From Streptomyces sp. NBC_01471 (GTDB taxonomy: Bacteria > Actinomycetota > Actinomycetes > Streptomycetales > Streptomycetaceae), in NCBI RefSeq assembly GCF_041438865.1, contig NZ_CP109450.1:3017001-3081000 (forward strand): 64,000 bases of DNA, given 5' to 3'. Position numbers and translations under genes: made by a program. Below are positions 28,179 through 35,772 of this stretch, in pieces (the stretch's first letter is position 1; each line of letters starts with the position of its first letter). Under the pieces are notes generated by a model. That model was given only the letters and a program-made list of their open reading frames with translations, ran no database searches and had not been told where the DNA came from.

Positions 28179-28466
28179 TCAGCCAAAGACGTACTTGGCG
28201 GCCTGGTTGAAGCCATAGTCAATCACGGTCACGATGCCGATCATGATGACGACGAAAACGATCACCACGGTGGTGTAGGTCGAAAGCTGGTTACGCGTCG
28301 GCCAGACGACCTTGCGCAGCTCCGCGACGATCTGGCGGTAGAAGAGCGCGAGACGGCCGAAGGGGCCCTTCTTGCCGCGCTTCCCGCCCTTGCGCGTCTT
28401 CTTCGACTCCGGCGCTTCGTCATCCTGCGCATCAGGCACGTCGATGGAGCCGACGGCGTCCGTCAC
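28179..28466 (-). CDS. secE: Preprotein translocase subunit SecE
   Basis: Clamp subunit of the SecYEG protein channel. 95 residues: a charged N-terminal tail ([13 protein letters not shown]), the amphipathic segment [20 protein letters not shown] that is the family signature, and one C-terminal membrane helix ([19 protein letters not shown]). Gene order tRNA-Trp, secE, nusG is the standard actinobacterial one. Confidence 0.96.
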   Translation of the reverse strand: MTDAVGSIDVPDAQDDEAPESKKTRKGGKRGKKGPFGRLALFYRQIVAELRKVVWPTRNQLSTYTTVVIVFVVIMIGIVTVIDYGFNQAAKYVFG

Positions 28467-28573
28467 GATCTCTCACCTGATTCCGGGTCGTGGCCGTGCC
28501 GCGCCCGGTGGAGCCGCACGGCGGTGCATAGATGTACGTACATGCGCACACAGCCTGGCGAAGGTGTGTGTAG

Positions 28574-28646
28574 CAGGGCCGGAGGGACTTGAACCCCCAA
28601 CCGCTGGTTTTGGAGACCAGTGCTCTACCAATTGAGCTACGACCCT
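28574..28646 (-). tRNA. tRNA-Trp (CCA)
   Basis: A full cloverleaf on the minus strand: acceptor AGGGTCG with CGGCCCT, D arm AGCTCAATTGGTAGAGC, anticodon stem CTGGT/ACCAG with loop CTCCAAA (anticodon CCA), and a T arm with GGTTCAAGTCC. 73 bases with discriminator G; CCA is not encoded. It lies upstream of secE in the same direction. Confidence 0.97.
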
Positions 28647-28917
28647 TTGTGGTTCCCCCAACCTACCGCATCCGACCGGATGCACGGAGTGCGCTCGGCG
28701 GGACCGTCGGTGGAGGCCAACGACGAGTGAGTGTACGTGGTCGGGGGCCCGACGTCGAACAGCTTCGGCCGGGACGGTCCATGACGGGCCGGTGTCCTTC
28801 CGGTTCCGGCCCGGTTCCCGCTCGGTGTACGGCCGTTGCCCAGCCCGTGTCCAGCCCGGTGTCCGCCCATCGAAACCTGTGTGCCGAGTCCGTTTGCGGT
28901 CTGGGACCATGGGCCGC

Positions 28918-30144
28918 ATGAGCGCCGCAACTCCTCCGACCGAGCGCAGGGTCTCCGCCCGCATCGGTGCCATCTCCGAGTCCGCCACCCTGGCCGTCGA
29001 CGCCAAGGCGAAGGCGCTGAAGGCCGCCGGGCGTCCGGTGATCGGCTTCGGTGCCGGTGAGCCCGACTTCCCCACGCCCGGATACATCGTCGAGGCCGCG
29101 ATCGAGGCCTGCCGCAACCCGAAGTACCACCGCTACACGCCGGCCGGCGGGCTCCCCGAGCTCAAGGCCGCCATCGCCGCGAAGACCCTGCGCGACTCCG
29201 GTTACGAGGTCGAGGCCTCCCAGGTGCTCGTCACCAACGGCGGCAAGCAGGCCATCTACGAGGCGTTCGCCGCGATCCTCGACCCGGGCGACGAGGTCAT
29301 CGTCCCGGCTCCGTACTGGACCACGTACCCCGAGTCGATCCGGCTCGCGGGCGGTGTCCCGGTCGAGGTCGTCGCCGACGAGACCACCGGTTACCGGGTC
29401 TCCGTCGAGCAGCTGGAGGCCGCCCGCACGGAGCGGACCAAGGTCGTCCTCTTCGTCTCGCCGTCCAACCCGACGGGCGCCGTCTACAGCCCCGCCGACA
29501 CGGAGGCCATCGGCCGCTGGGCCGTCGAGCACGGTCTGTGGGTGCTGACGGACGAGATCTACGAGCACCTGATCTACGGCGACGCGGAGTTCACCTCGCT
29601 GCCCGCCGTCGTGCCCGAGCTGCGCGACAAGTGCATCGTCGTCAACGGCGTGGCCAAGACGTACGCCATGACCGGCTGGCGCGTGGGGTGGATCGTGGGC
29701 CCGAAGGACGTCGTGAAGGCCGCGACCAACCTGCAGTCGCACGCCACCTCCAACGTCTCCAACGTCTCGCAGGCGGCCGCGCTCGCCGCGGTGTCGGGGA
29801 ACCTGGACGCGGTCGACGAGATGCGCACCGCCTTCGACCGGCGCCGCAGGACCATCGTGCGGATGCTCAACGAGATCGACGGCGTGCTCTGCCCGGAGCC
29901 GGAGGGCGCGTTCTACGCGTACCCCTCGGTGAAGGCGCTCATCGGCAAGCAGATCCGCGGCAAGCGCCCGCAGAGCTCGGTGGAGCTGGCCGCGCTGATC
30001 CTGGACGAGGTCGAGGTCGCCGTGGTGCCCGGTGAGGCGTTCGGCACCCCCGGTTACCTGCGTCTGTCGTACGCGCTGGGCGACGATGACCTGGTCGAGG
30101 GCGTCTCCCGGATCCAGAAGCTGCTGGCCGAGGCGACGGACTGA
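28918..30144 (+). CDS. Aspartate aminotransferase (class I PLP enzyme)
   Basis: Transaminase interconverting aspartate/oxaloacetate with glutamate/2-oxoglutarate. 408 residues from [20 protein letters not shown]; an in-frame ATG three codons earlier is possible. Family motifs are [11 protein letters not shown] (substrate loop), [11 protein letters not shown], and the PLP-lysine segment [15 protein letters not shown] (Schiff-base Lys in AKTYA). It matches the Ib-subgroup enzyme that sits beside secE in streptomycetes. Monocistronic, with a strong terminator. Confidence 0.93.
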   Translation: MSAATPPTERRVSARIGAISESATLAVDAKAKALKAAGRPVIGFGAGEPDFPTPGYIVEAAIEACRNPKYHRYTPAGGLPELKAAIAAKTLRDSGYEVEASQVLVTNGGKQAIYEAFAAILDPGDEVIVPAPYWTTYPESIRLAGGVPVEVVADETTGYRVSVEQLEAARTERTKVVLFVSPSNPTGAVYSPADTEAIGRWAVEHGLWVLTDEIYEHLIYGDAEFTSLPAVVPELRDKCIVVNGVAKTYAMTGWRVGWIVGPKDVVKAATNLQSHATSNVSNVSQAAALAAVSGNLDAVDEMRTAFDRRRRTIVRMLNEIDGVLCPEPEGAFYAYPSVKALIGKQIRGKRPQSSVELAALILDEVEVAVVPGEAFGTPGYLRLSYALGDDDLVEGVSRIQKLLAEATD

Positions 30145-30185
30145 CAGGGTCACTGTCCGCGCGGCCGTCCGCGCGCTCCGTAAGG

Positions 30186-30218
30186 AACGGGCCTCCGGTT
30201 TTCCACCGGGGGCCCGTT
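30186..30218 (+). terminator. Aminotransferase terminator
   Basis: AACGGGCC (30186-30193), a T-G wobble and CCGG pair with CCGG, G and GGCCCGTT (30206-30218) around a seven-base loop, followed by UCUUCGUU. All 13 positions pair on the plus strand. Confidence 0.85.
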
Positions 30219-30291
30219 TCTTCGTTCGGGCGCCTCCTCGTTGGGGGAAAGCGGCTACCGGTGCGGCGGGTCCGTACGGCAGGATCCTGGG

Positions 30292-31308
30292 ATGGAGCGA
30301 GTACGTGACATCCGGCTGCTGCCCAAGGCCCATCTGCACCTGCACTTCACCGGTTCGATGCGGCCCACGACGCTGCTGGAGCTGGCGGGCAGATACGGCG
30401 TGCATCTGCCGGAGGCGCTGACCGGTGGTGAACCGCCGAAGCTGCGGGCCACCGACGAGCGGGGCTGGTTCCGTTTCCAGCGGCTGTACGACATCGCGCG
30501 GTCCTGTCTGCGCACCCCCGAGGACATCCAGCGACTGGTGCGCGAGGCCGCCCAGGAGGATGTCGCGGACGGCTCGGGGTGGCTGGAGATCCAGGTCGAC
30601 CCCACCTCGTACGCGCCGTTCCTCGGCGGGCTGATCCCCGCGCTGGAGGTCATCCTGGACGCGGTGGACGCCGCCTCGCGGGACACCGGGCTCGGCATAC
30701 GCGTGGTGGTCGCGGCGAACCGGATGAAGCACCCGCTGGACGCGCGGACGCTCGCACGCCTGGCGGTGCGGTACGCGGACCGGGGGGTGATCGGCTTCGG
30801 GCTCTCCAACGACGAACGCCGCGGCATGGCACGGGACTTCGACCGGGCGTTCGCCATCGCCAGGGAGGGCGGACTGCTGGCCGCGCCGCACGGCGGGGAG
30901 CTCAGCGGCCCCTCGTCGGTGCGGGACTGCCTGGACGATCTGCACGCGGCGCGGATCGGGCACGGGGTGCGGGCCGCCGAGGACCCGCTGCTGCTGAAGC
31001 GGCTGGCCGAGCGCGGCGTGACCTGCGAGGTCTGCCCGGCGTCGAATGTGGCCCTCGGCGTCTATGAGAAGGCCGAGGACGTACCCCTGCGAAAGCTGTT
31101 CGACGCCGGGGTGCCGATGGCGCTCGGCGCGGACGACCCGCTGCTGTTCGGGTCACGGCTGGCGGCCCAGTACGAGCTGGCCCGGGCCCAGGGGTTCAGC
31201 GACACCGAACTGGCCGAGCTGGCACGGCAGTCGGTGCGCGGTTCGGCGGCGCCCGACGACGTACGGCGGAAGCTGCTCTCGGGCATCGACGACTGGCTCA
31301 CCGGCTGA
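30292..31308 (+). CDS. Adenosine deaminase family protein
   Basis: Predicted hydrolytic deaminase of adenosine or a related amino-purine, in purine salvage. 338 residues from MERVRDIRLLPKAHLHLH. The zinc ligands HxH are H16 and H18. The catalytic HGGE is at 200-203 (usual form HAGE), and RIGHGVRA and LGADDPLLFGS follow in the normal order. The usual HxDG after the first histidines is FTGS here, replacing an Asp that in classical adenosine deaminase contacts the substrate. The substrate could therefore differ. The end overlaps the convergent tetR gene by 11 bases. Confidence 0.85.
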   Translation: MERVRDIRLLPKAHLHLHFTGSMRPTTLLELAGRYGVHLPEALTGGEPPKLRATDERGWFRFQRLYDIARSCLRTPEDIQRLVREAAQEDVADGSGWLEIQVDPTSYAPFLGGLIPALEVILDAVDAASRDTGLGIRVVVAANRMKHPLDARTLARLAVRYADRGVIGFGLSNDERRGMARDFDRAFAIAREGGLLAAPHGGELSGPSSVRDCLDDLHAARIGHGVRAAEDPLLLKRLAERGVTCEVCPASNVALGVYEKAEDVPLRKLFDAGVPMALGADDPLLFGSRLAAQYELARAQGFSDTELAELARQSVRGSAAPDDVRRKLLSGIDDWLTG

Positions 31309-31933
31309 TCCCTCGCATCACCCCCCGCAGGAGCGTGCGAGCGAGCGCGGCGGCGAACGCGTCGAGCGGCTGCGGGGGCCTGCCGTCCTCGGTCATGTCG
31401 TACGCGAACGCGCGCTGCGCGCAGGCGCCGAGGAGCAGTGAGGCGGCGGCGCAGGTGTCGGCATCCGCGTCGATCCGCCCCGCGTCCCGCTCGGCGCGCA
31501 GATAGGCGTCGACGCCGCGGATGGGCATGTGGGGGCCGGTGCCGAGTTCGCGCATGGCCGCTTCGTGGCGCCGCTTGAGCGGGGGGTCGGCGTAGAGCGA
31601 GGCGGCGATCGGGAAGCTCTGCTCGTAGAAGAGGGCGGCTCGGCGGGCAATCTCGGTGAGGTTCTCCTCGACGCTGTGCCGCTGTGGTTCTTCGGTCAGT
31701 TCGTGCAGCAGCGGGGTCAGCCTGGGCAGCCGTTCCCTGAGAACGGTCACGAACAGCTCTTCCTTGCTCGCGAAGTGCTTGTAGAGCGCCGCTTCCGAAC
31801 AGCCGGCCGCCCTGGCGATCTCCTTGGTGGTGGTCCGGGCCAGGCCGATGGTCAGCATGAGGCTGTGTGCGGCGTCGACGATCCGGCCGCGGGCCGGCTT
31901 CTGCTGCACGGGTGGCTGCACGGGTGGCTGCAC
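31298..31933 (-). CDS. TetR family transcriptional regulator
   Basis: 211 residues. The N-terminal helix-turn-helix is TTTKEIARAAGCSEAALYKHFASKEELF (quoted in part: CSEAALYKHFASKEEL); the C-terminal ligand domain is less conserved. The start lies in a 12-base tandem repeat with three in-frame GTG codons (31933, 31921, 31909). GGTAGGAG is six bases from the first, which I chose. It is divergent from the NAD(P)-binding protein at 32043, and two matching palindromes lie in the shared region, so it probably represses itself and that gene. Confidence 0.9.
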   Translation of the reverse strand: MQPPVQPPVQQKPARGRIVDAAHSLMLTIGLARTTTKEIARAAGCSEAALYKHFASKEELFVTVLRERLPRLTPLLHELTEEPQRHSVEENLTEIARRAALFYEQSFPIAASLYADPPLKRRHEAAMRELGTGPHMPIRGVDAYLRAERDAGRIDADADTCAAASLLLGACAQRAFAYDMTEDGRPPQPLDAFAAALARTLLRGVMRGISR

Positions 31934-31960
31934 GGGTGCTCCTACCAGGCTTGACGGAGA

Positions 31961-32001
31961 GGTGAGTGACTGCTCACCCTAGGGGTGAGTGAATACTTAC
32001 C
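31961..32001. promoter_or_regulatory. Tandem 18-bp operators of the TetR divergon
   Basis: Box 1 (31961-31978) is GGTGAGTGACTGCTCACC and box 2 (31984-32001) is GGTGAGTGAATACTTACC, identical at 15 of 18 positions and each a near-palindrome. Their centres are 23 bp apart, about two helical turns, between the divergent starts. This is what a TetR dimer pair would bind; the link to the adjacent regulator is inferred. Confidence 0.75.
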
Positions 32002-32042
32002 CACCCGAAGACCCACCGACTTACCCACCTGGAGGGTGTGCG

Positions 32043-32672
32043 ATGAGGCTCACAGTGTTCGGAGCGACCGGCGGTATCGGCGGACAGATCGTCCGGCAGG
32101 CACTGGATGCGGGCCACGAGGTCACGGCCGTGGTCCGCGATCCGGCACGGCTCACGGCGACCGGGGCGGGGCTCGAAGTGGTCCGCTCGGACCTCGGCGA
32201 CCCGGAGCCGCTGCGGGCGGCGGTCGCCGGGCGGGACGCGGTGCTCTCCGGACTGGGCGCGCGCGGCCGCAAGGACGCGGGCATCACCCAGGTGCTGACC
32301 CGGCCGGTGCTCGCGGCCATGGAGGCGGAGGGCGTACGGCGGCTGCTGGTGGTGAGCGCGGCGCCGCTGGCGCCGCCCGGGAACCAGTCGCTCGCGGACC
32401 GCGCCGCGCTCGGTGCGATCGGCGTGATCCTCAAGGCGGTCTACGAGGATCTGCGGGTCATGGAGGCCGAGGTCGCGCGCAGTGCCACGGACTGGACGGC
32501 GGTCCGGCCGCCGAAGCTGACGGACAAGCCGGTGACCGGCACCTACCGGACCGTCGTCGGAGGCAGTCCGCGCGGCGGCCGGAGCATCGCGCGCGCCGAT
32601 GTGGCGCACGCGATGCTGGCGATGATCGACGACCCCGCGACGGTGAAGCAGGGGGTCGGAGTCGCGTACTGA
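32043..32672 (+). CDS. NAD(P)-binding protein, atypical SDR (NmrA/YwnB type)
   Basis: 209 residues from MRLTVFGATGGIGGQIVRQA, with GGAGG placed eight bases upstream. The Rossmann motif GATGGIGG is at residues 7-14. The pattern VVSAAP then DWTAVRPPKLTD fits the NAD(P)H-binding family that reduces quinones or acts as flavin reductase. Its substrate is unknown. It is divergent from, and probably controlled by, the TetR regulator. Confidence 0.85.
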   Translation: MRLTVFGATGGIGGQIVRQALDAGHEVTAVVRDPARLTATGAGLEVVRSDLGDPEPLRAAVAGRDAVLSGLGARGRKDAGITQVLTRPVLAAMEAEGVRRLLVVSAAPLAPPGNQSLADRAALGAIGVILKAVYEDLRVMEAEVARSATDWTAVRPPKLTDKPVTGTYRTVVGGSPRGGRSIARADVAHAMLAMIDDPATVKQGVGVAY

Positions 32673-32746
32673 CCGGGATGTACGGGGACGAACGGGGATT
32701 TACGGGGTGGGACCTGCGGGTCAAGCAAGGCGTCCGGCGTCGCCGG

Positions 32747-33802
32747 TCACAGGCTGACGCCGATCGTCACCGGCTCGTTGACCAGCGTCACGCCGAACGC
32801 CTCGTGCACACCCGCGACGACCTCGCGGGCGAGCGCGAGCAGGTCTTCGGTGGTGGCCCGGCCCCGGTTGGTCAGGGCCAGCGTGTGCTTGGTGGAGATG
32901 CGGGCCGGGCCCGTTCCGTACCCCTTGGTGAAGCCCGCCCGGTCGATCAGCCAGGCCGCCGACGTCTTGGTCAGCCCCTCCCCCGCCGGGAACGCGGGCG
33001 GCGCGGTCTCCGCCCCGAGCCGCTCCCGGGCCCGGGCCAGGAACGCGGCGAACTGCGCGTCGTCCAGGATCGGATTGGTGAAGAACGACCCGGCCGACCA
33101 GGTGTCGTGGTCTTCGGCGTCCAGCACCATCCCCTTGCCGGCGCGCAGCTTCAGCACGGTCTCGCGGACCGTCGCCGCCGGTACGCGGTCACCCGCCTCC
33201 ACACCGAGGACGCGGGCCGTCTCCGGATACTTGACCGGTGCCGAGAGGCCGCCCGCGTCTTCGAGCTGGAAACGCACCCGCAGCACCACGTAGCGGTCGG
33301 GTTCGGACTTGAAGTGGCTGTGCCGGTACGAGAAACGACACTCGGCGTTCGAGAGGGTGACCGTCTCCCCCGTGGCCCGGTCGTACGCGACGACCTCGGT
33401 GAGGGTCGATGAGACCTCCTGGCCGTACGCCCCCACGTTCTGGATCGGGGTGGCACCGGCGGATCCGGGGATCCCGGCCAGGCATTCGATGCCCGCGAGT
33501 CCGGCCTCGACGGTACGGGCCACCGCGTCGCTCCACACCTCACCGGCCGCGAGTTCGAGTGCCGTACCGGAGAGCGTGAACCCGCGTGTCGCGATCCGCA
33601 GGGCAGTGCCGGCGAACCCCTTGTCGCCGATGACCAGATTGGAGCCGCCGCCGATGACGAGCAGCGGGGTGCCGCTCGCGTCGGCCTCCCGGACGGCCGC
33701 GATCACGTCGGCGTCGGTCTCCGCCGTGATCAGGCGGGCCGCGGGGCCGCCGAGGCGGAAGGTGGTCAGGGGGGCGAGTGGGGCTTCAAGGAGTTCCTGC
33801 AC
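32747..33802 (-). CDS. murB: UDP-N-acetylenolpyruvoylglucosamine reductase
   Basis: FAD-dependent reductase of the second committed step of peptidoglycan precursor synthesis. 351 residues from a GTG (VQELLEAPLAPLTTFRLGG). FAD-binding LLVIGGGSNLVIGDKGF, active-site GSAGATPIQNVGAYGQEV and the proton-donor Ser in GSFFTNPIL are present, as is the Glu in the C-terminal VHEAFGVTLVNEPVTIG. The open frame continues upstream without family character. It follows the hadAB-like genes in the same direction after 200 bases. Confidence 0.96.
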   Translation of the reverse strand: MQELLEAPLAPLTTFRLGGPAARLITAETDADVIAAVREADASGTPLLVIGGGSNLVIGDKGFAGTALRIATRGFTLSGTALELAAGEVWSDAVARTVEAGLAGIECLAGIPGSAGATPIQNVGAYGQEVSSTLTEVVAYDRATGETVTLSNAECRFSYRHSHFKSEPDRYVVLRVRFQLEDAGGLSAPVKYPETARVLGVEAGDRVPAATVRETVLKLRAGKGMVLDAEDHDTWSAGSFFTNPILDDAQFAAFLARARERLGAETAPPAFPAGEGLTKTSAAWLIDRAGFTKGYGTGPARISTKHTLALTNRGRATTEDLLALAREVVAGVHEAFGVTLVNEPVTIGVSL

Positions 33803-34002
33803 GGGCCAAGCGTACGAGAACGGCTCCACCGGTCGGGCGGGGCCGTTCCCGTATGGAAGATCCGGGGTGGCCCAGGAGATCCGGGGTGGCTCAGGCGGAG
33901 ACCATCTCGCGGTCCGGCTCGGCCTCCGGCGCCGTGGCCGCGACCGCGACCGCGACGGCACCGATCCACAGCGCGGGGACGGTGCCGTACGGCCGCCGCG
34001 CC

Positions 34003-34440
34003 TCAGGCGAGGCGGACCACCGCGCGGGACATGCCCAGGACCTTCCTGCCGTCGCTCGTCGCCGTGAGATCCACCCGTACCGTTCGGTCCTCGGGCTCGC
34101 CGACGACCGCTCCGACCTTGGCGCTGACCTCGATCAGCGCCCCGTCGGCGTCGTTCGGGACGACGACCGGCTTGGTGAACCGGACGCCGTACTCCACGAC
34201 CGCACCCGGATCCCCGACCCAGTCGGTCACCACCCGGATCGCCTCGGCCATGGTGAACATCCCGTGCGCGATGACGTCGGGCAGCCCGACCTCCCTCGCG
34301 AACTTCTCGTTCCAGTGGATCGGGTTGAAGTCGCCGGACGCACCCGCGTACTGGACCAGCGTCGCCCGCGACACCGGGAAGGACTGCGCCGGCAGCTCCG
34401 TGCCGACCTCGACGCTCCCGTAGGAGATCTTCGCTGTCAC
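34003..34440 (-). CDS. MaoC-like dehydratase, HadB type
   Basis: 145 residues from a GTG (VTAKISYGSVEVGTELP), chosen because GGGGAGG lies seven bases upstream; another GTG two codons earlier overlaps the previous stop (GTGA). The hotdog fold has the hydratase motif ASGDFNPIHWNEKFA with catalytic Asp and His, and EYGVRFTKPVVVP. In mycobacteria the syntenic pair HadA-HadB is the FAS-II 3-hydroxyacyl-ACP dehydratase. In Streptomyces the role is less certain. Confidence 0.88.
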   Translation of the reverse strand: MTAKISYGSVEVGTELPAQSFPVSRATLVQYAGASGDFNPIHWNEKFAREVGLPDVIAHGMFTMAEAIRVVTDWVGDPGAVVEYGVRFTKPVVVPNDADGALIEVSAKVGAVVGEPEDRTVRVDLTATSDGRKVLGMSRAVVRLA

Positions 34441-34442
34441 CG

Positions 34443-34895
34443 TCACGCCTCCCCGGCCGCGCGCGCGACCAGCTTCGTCCACGCCGTCACGACATGCTCG
34501 CCGGACTCGTCGTGGACCTCACCGCGAATATCGATGATGTCGTTCCCGGCGAGGGACTTGATCGCCTCGATGGTCGAGGTGACCGTCAGCCGGTCCCCCG
34601 CCCGGACCGGTCGGCGGTAGACGAACTTCTGGTCCCCGTGCACCACCCGCGTGTAGTCGAGGCCCAGCTGCGGATCCTGGACGACGACGTCCGCGGCCTT
34701 GAAAGTGATCGAGAAGACGAACGTCGGCGGGGCAATGACGTCGGCGTGCCCGAGCGCCTTCGCCGCGTCCGCATCCGTGTACGCGGGATTCGCGTCACCC
34801 ACCGCTTCGGCGAACTCGCGGATCTTCTCCCGGCCCACCTCGTACGGCTCGGAGGGCGGATAGGTCCGCCCCACGAAGGACTGGTCGAGCGCCAT
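34443..34895 (-). CDS. MaoC N-terminal-like protein, HadA type
   Basis: 150 residues from MALDQSFVGRTYPPSEPYEV. It has a hotdog fold but lacks the D-x-x-x-x-H catalytic pair (here GDANPAYTDADAA), as expected for the HadA subunit that stabilises and positions substrate for HadB. YEVGREKIREFAEAVGDANP is characteristic. It is the first gene of a two-gene unit with the HadB-like gene and lies next to rpmG, the same order as in Mycobacterium. Confidence 0.88.
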   Translation of the reverse strand: MALDQSFVGRTYPPSEPYEVGREKIREFAEAVGDANPAYTDADAAKALGHADVIAPPTFVFSITFKAADVVVQDPQLGLDYTRVVHGDQKFVYRRPVRAGDRLTVTSTIEAIKSLAGNDIIDIRGEVHDESGEHVVTAWTKLVARAAGEA

Positions 34896-34970
34896 GGCTC
34901 ACTACCTCCTGGTGGAGTGCCGAGAATCAGAAAGAATCACAATAACCACGAGCGACCGCAGAAATGACGC

Positions 34971-35000
34971 GAGGCCGCCCCCCGGTAGGGGGACGACCTC
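34971..35000 (-). terminator. rpmG terminator hairpin
   Basis: The 30-base inverted repeat pairs over all 13 positions as minus-strand RNA (two are G-U). On the plus strand those two positions would be mismatches. It lies 49 bases after rpmG and before the hadA-like gene, so the two are probably separate transcripts or coupled by partial read-through. Confidence 0.72.
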
Positions 35001-35048
35001 GTGCCTGTGCCTGTGGAGCGCTGCCCTTGTGGAAAGGACAGTCTTGGT

Positions 35049-35213
35049 TCAGCGGGTTTCGCGGTGCGCGGTGTGCGAGTTGCAGCGCGGGCAGTGCTTC
35101 TTCATCTCAAGACGGTCCGGGTCGTTACGCCGGTTCTTCTTGGTGATGTAGTTCCGCTCCTTGCACTCCACGCAGGCCAGCGTGATCTTCGGGCGGACGT
35201 CGGTGGCAGCCAC
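35049..35213 (-). CDS. rpmG: 50S ribosomal protein L33 (zinc-ribbon form)
   Basis: 54 residues from a GTG ([20 protein letters not shown]), with AAGGAG seven bases upstream. It carries the C+ form's two CxxC pairs, CVEC (14-17) and CPRC near residue 41, so it binds zinc. Streptomyces often carries a second zinc-independent paralogue elsewhere under Zur control. This copy sits at the conserved rpmG position beside tRNA-Met and hadA. Confidence 0.96.
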   Translation of the reverse strand: MAATDVRPKITLACVECKERNYITKKNRRNDPDRLEMKKHCPRCNSHTAHRETR

Positions 35214-35298
35214 GTGAGTGCTCCTTGGACGGATGGACGGATGAACGCATAAAAGAGTAGCCGATCGAAGGAACGAGCCCACCATCGGCTACCGTGTG

Positions 35299-35371
35299 TA
35301 GCGGTGACCGGACTTGAACCGGTGACACAGCGATTATGAGCCGCTTGCTCTACCGACTGAGCTACACCGCT
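35299..35371 (-). tRNA. tRNA-Met (CAT), elongator type
   Basis: A cloverleaf on the minus strand with acceptor AGCGGTG/CACCGCT, D arm AGCTCAGTCGGTAGAGC, anticodon loop CTCATAA (CAT) and T arm CCGGTTCAAGTCCGG. The first acceptor pair is A-T and the anticodon stem lacks the initiator's three G-C pairs, so it is the elongator form. 73 bases, discriminator A. Confidence 0.95.
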
Positions 35372-35415
35372 TTGCTACGGAATCCCTCACCCGAAGGTGA
35401 GGGCTCCCGCACCAG

Positions 35416-35488
35416 AGCCCCAATACGGAATCGAACCGTAGACCTTCTCCTTACCATGGAGACGCTCTACCGACTGAGCTATTGGGGC
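35416..35488 (-). tRNA. tRNA-Thr (GGT)
   Basis: A cloverleaf on the minus strand: acceptor GCCCCAA/TTGGGGC, D arm AGCTCAGTCGGTAGAGC, anticodon stem TCTCC/GGAGA with loop ATGGTAA (GGT) and T arm ACGGTTCGATTCCGT. 73 bases, transcribed in tandem with tRNA-Met and toward rpmG. Confidence 0.95.
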
Positions 35489-35772
35489 GAGCGATGAAGA
35501 CATTACACGGTCCTTCGCCGTCGCCCAAATCCTTAGGAAGCCCCCTCTCCGCCCCTCTCCCCGCCCCCCTTCTCCCCCGCGTCACCCCGGCTCGCGCCCG
35601 GCTCCCACCAGCCCCTCCCATCCCCATTCGGCCCACGGCGGCCATCGGCCACAGGAGTCACTCCCAGTACGACTAATCCGCCCCTCCTCGAAGCGGGACC
35701 GGCCTTCCCCATAGGCTCGCTTCACGCTGTGTGACCTCGTACGTCACGCCCGGCCCAGCACCCAGGAGCGCG

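Noticed and set aside
33803..34002. A short frame with a hydrophobic stretch between murB and the hadB-like gene
   Set aside because: The frame (ending AEPDREMVSA) has no clear start or ribosome site, so I did not call it a gene.
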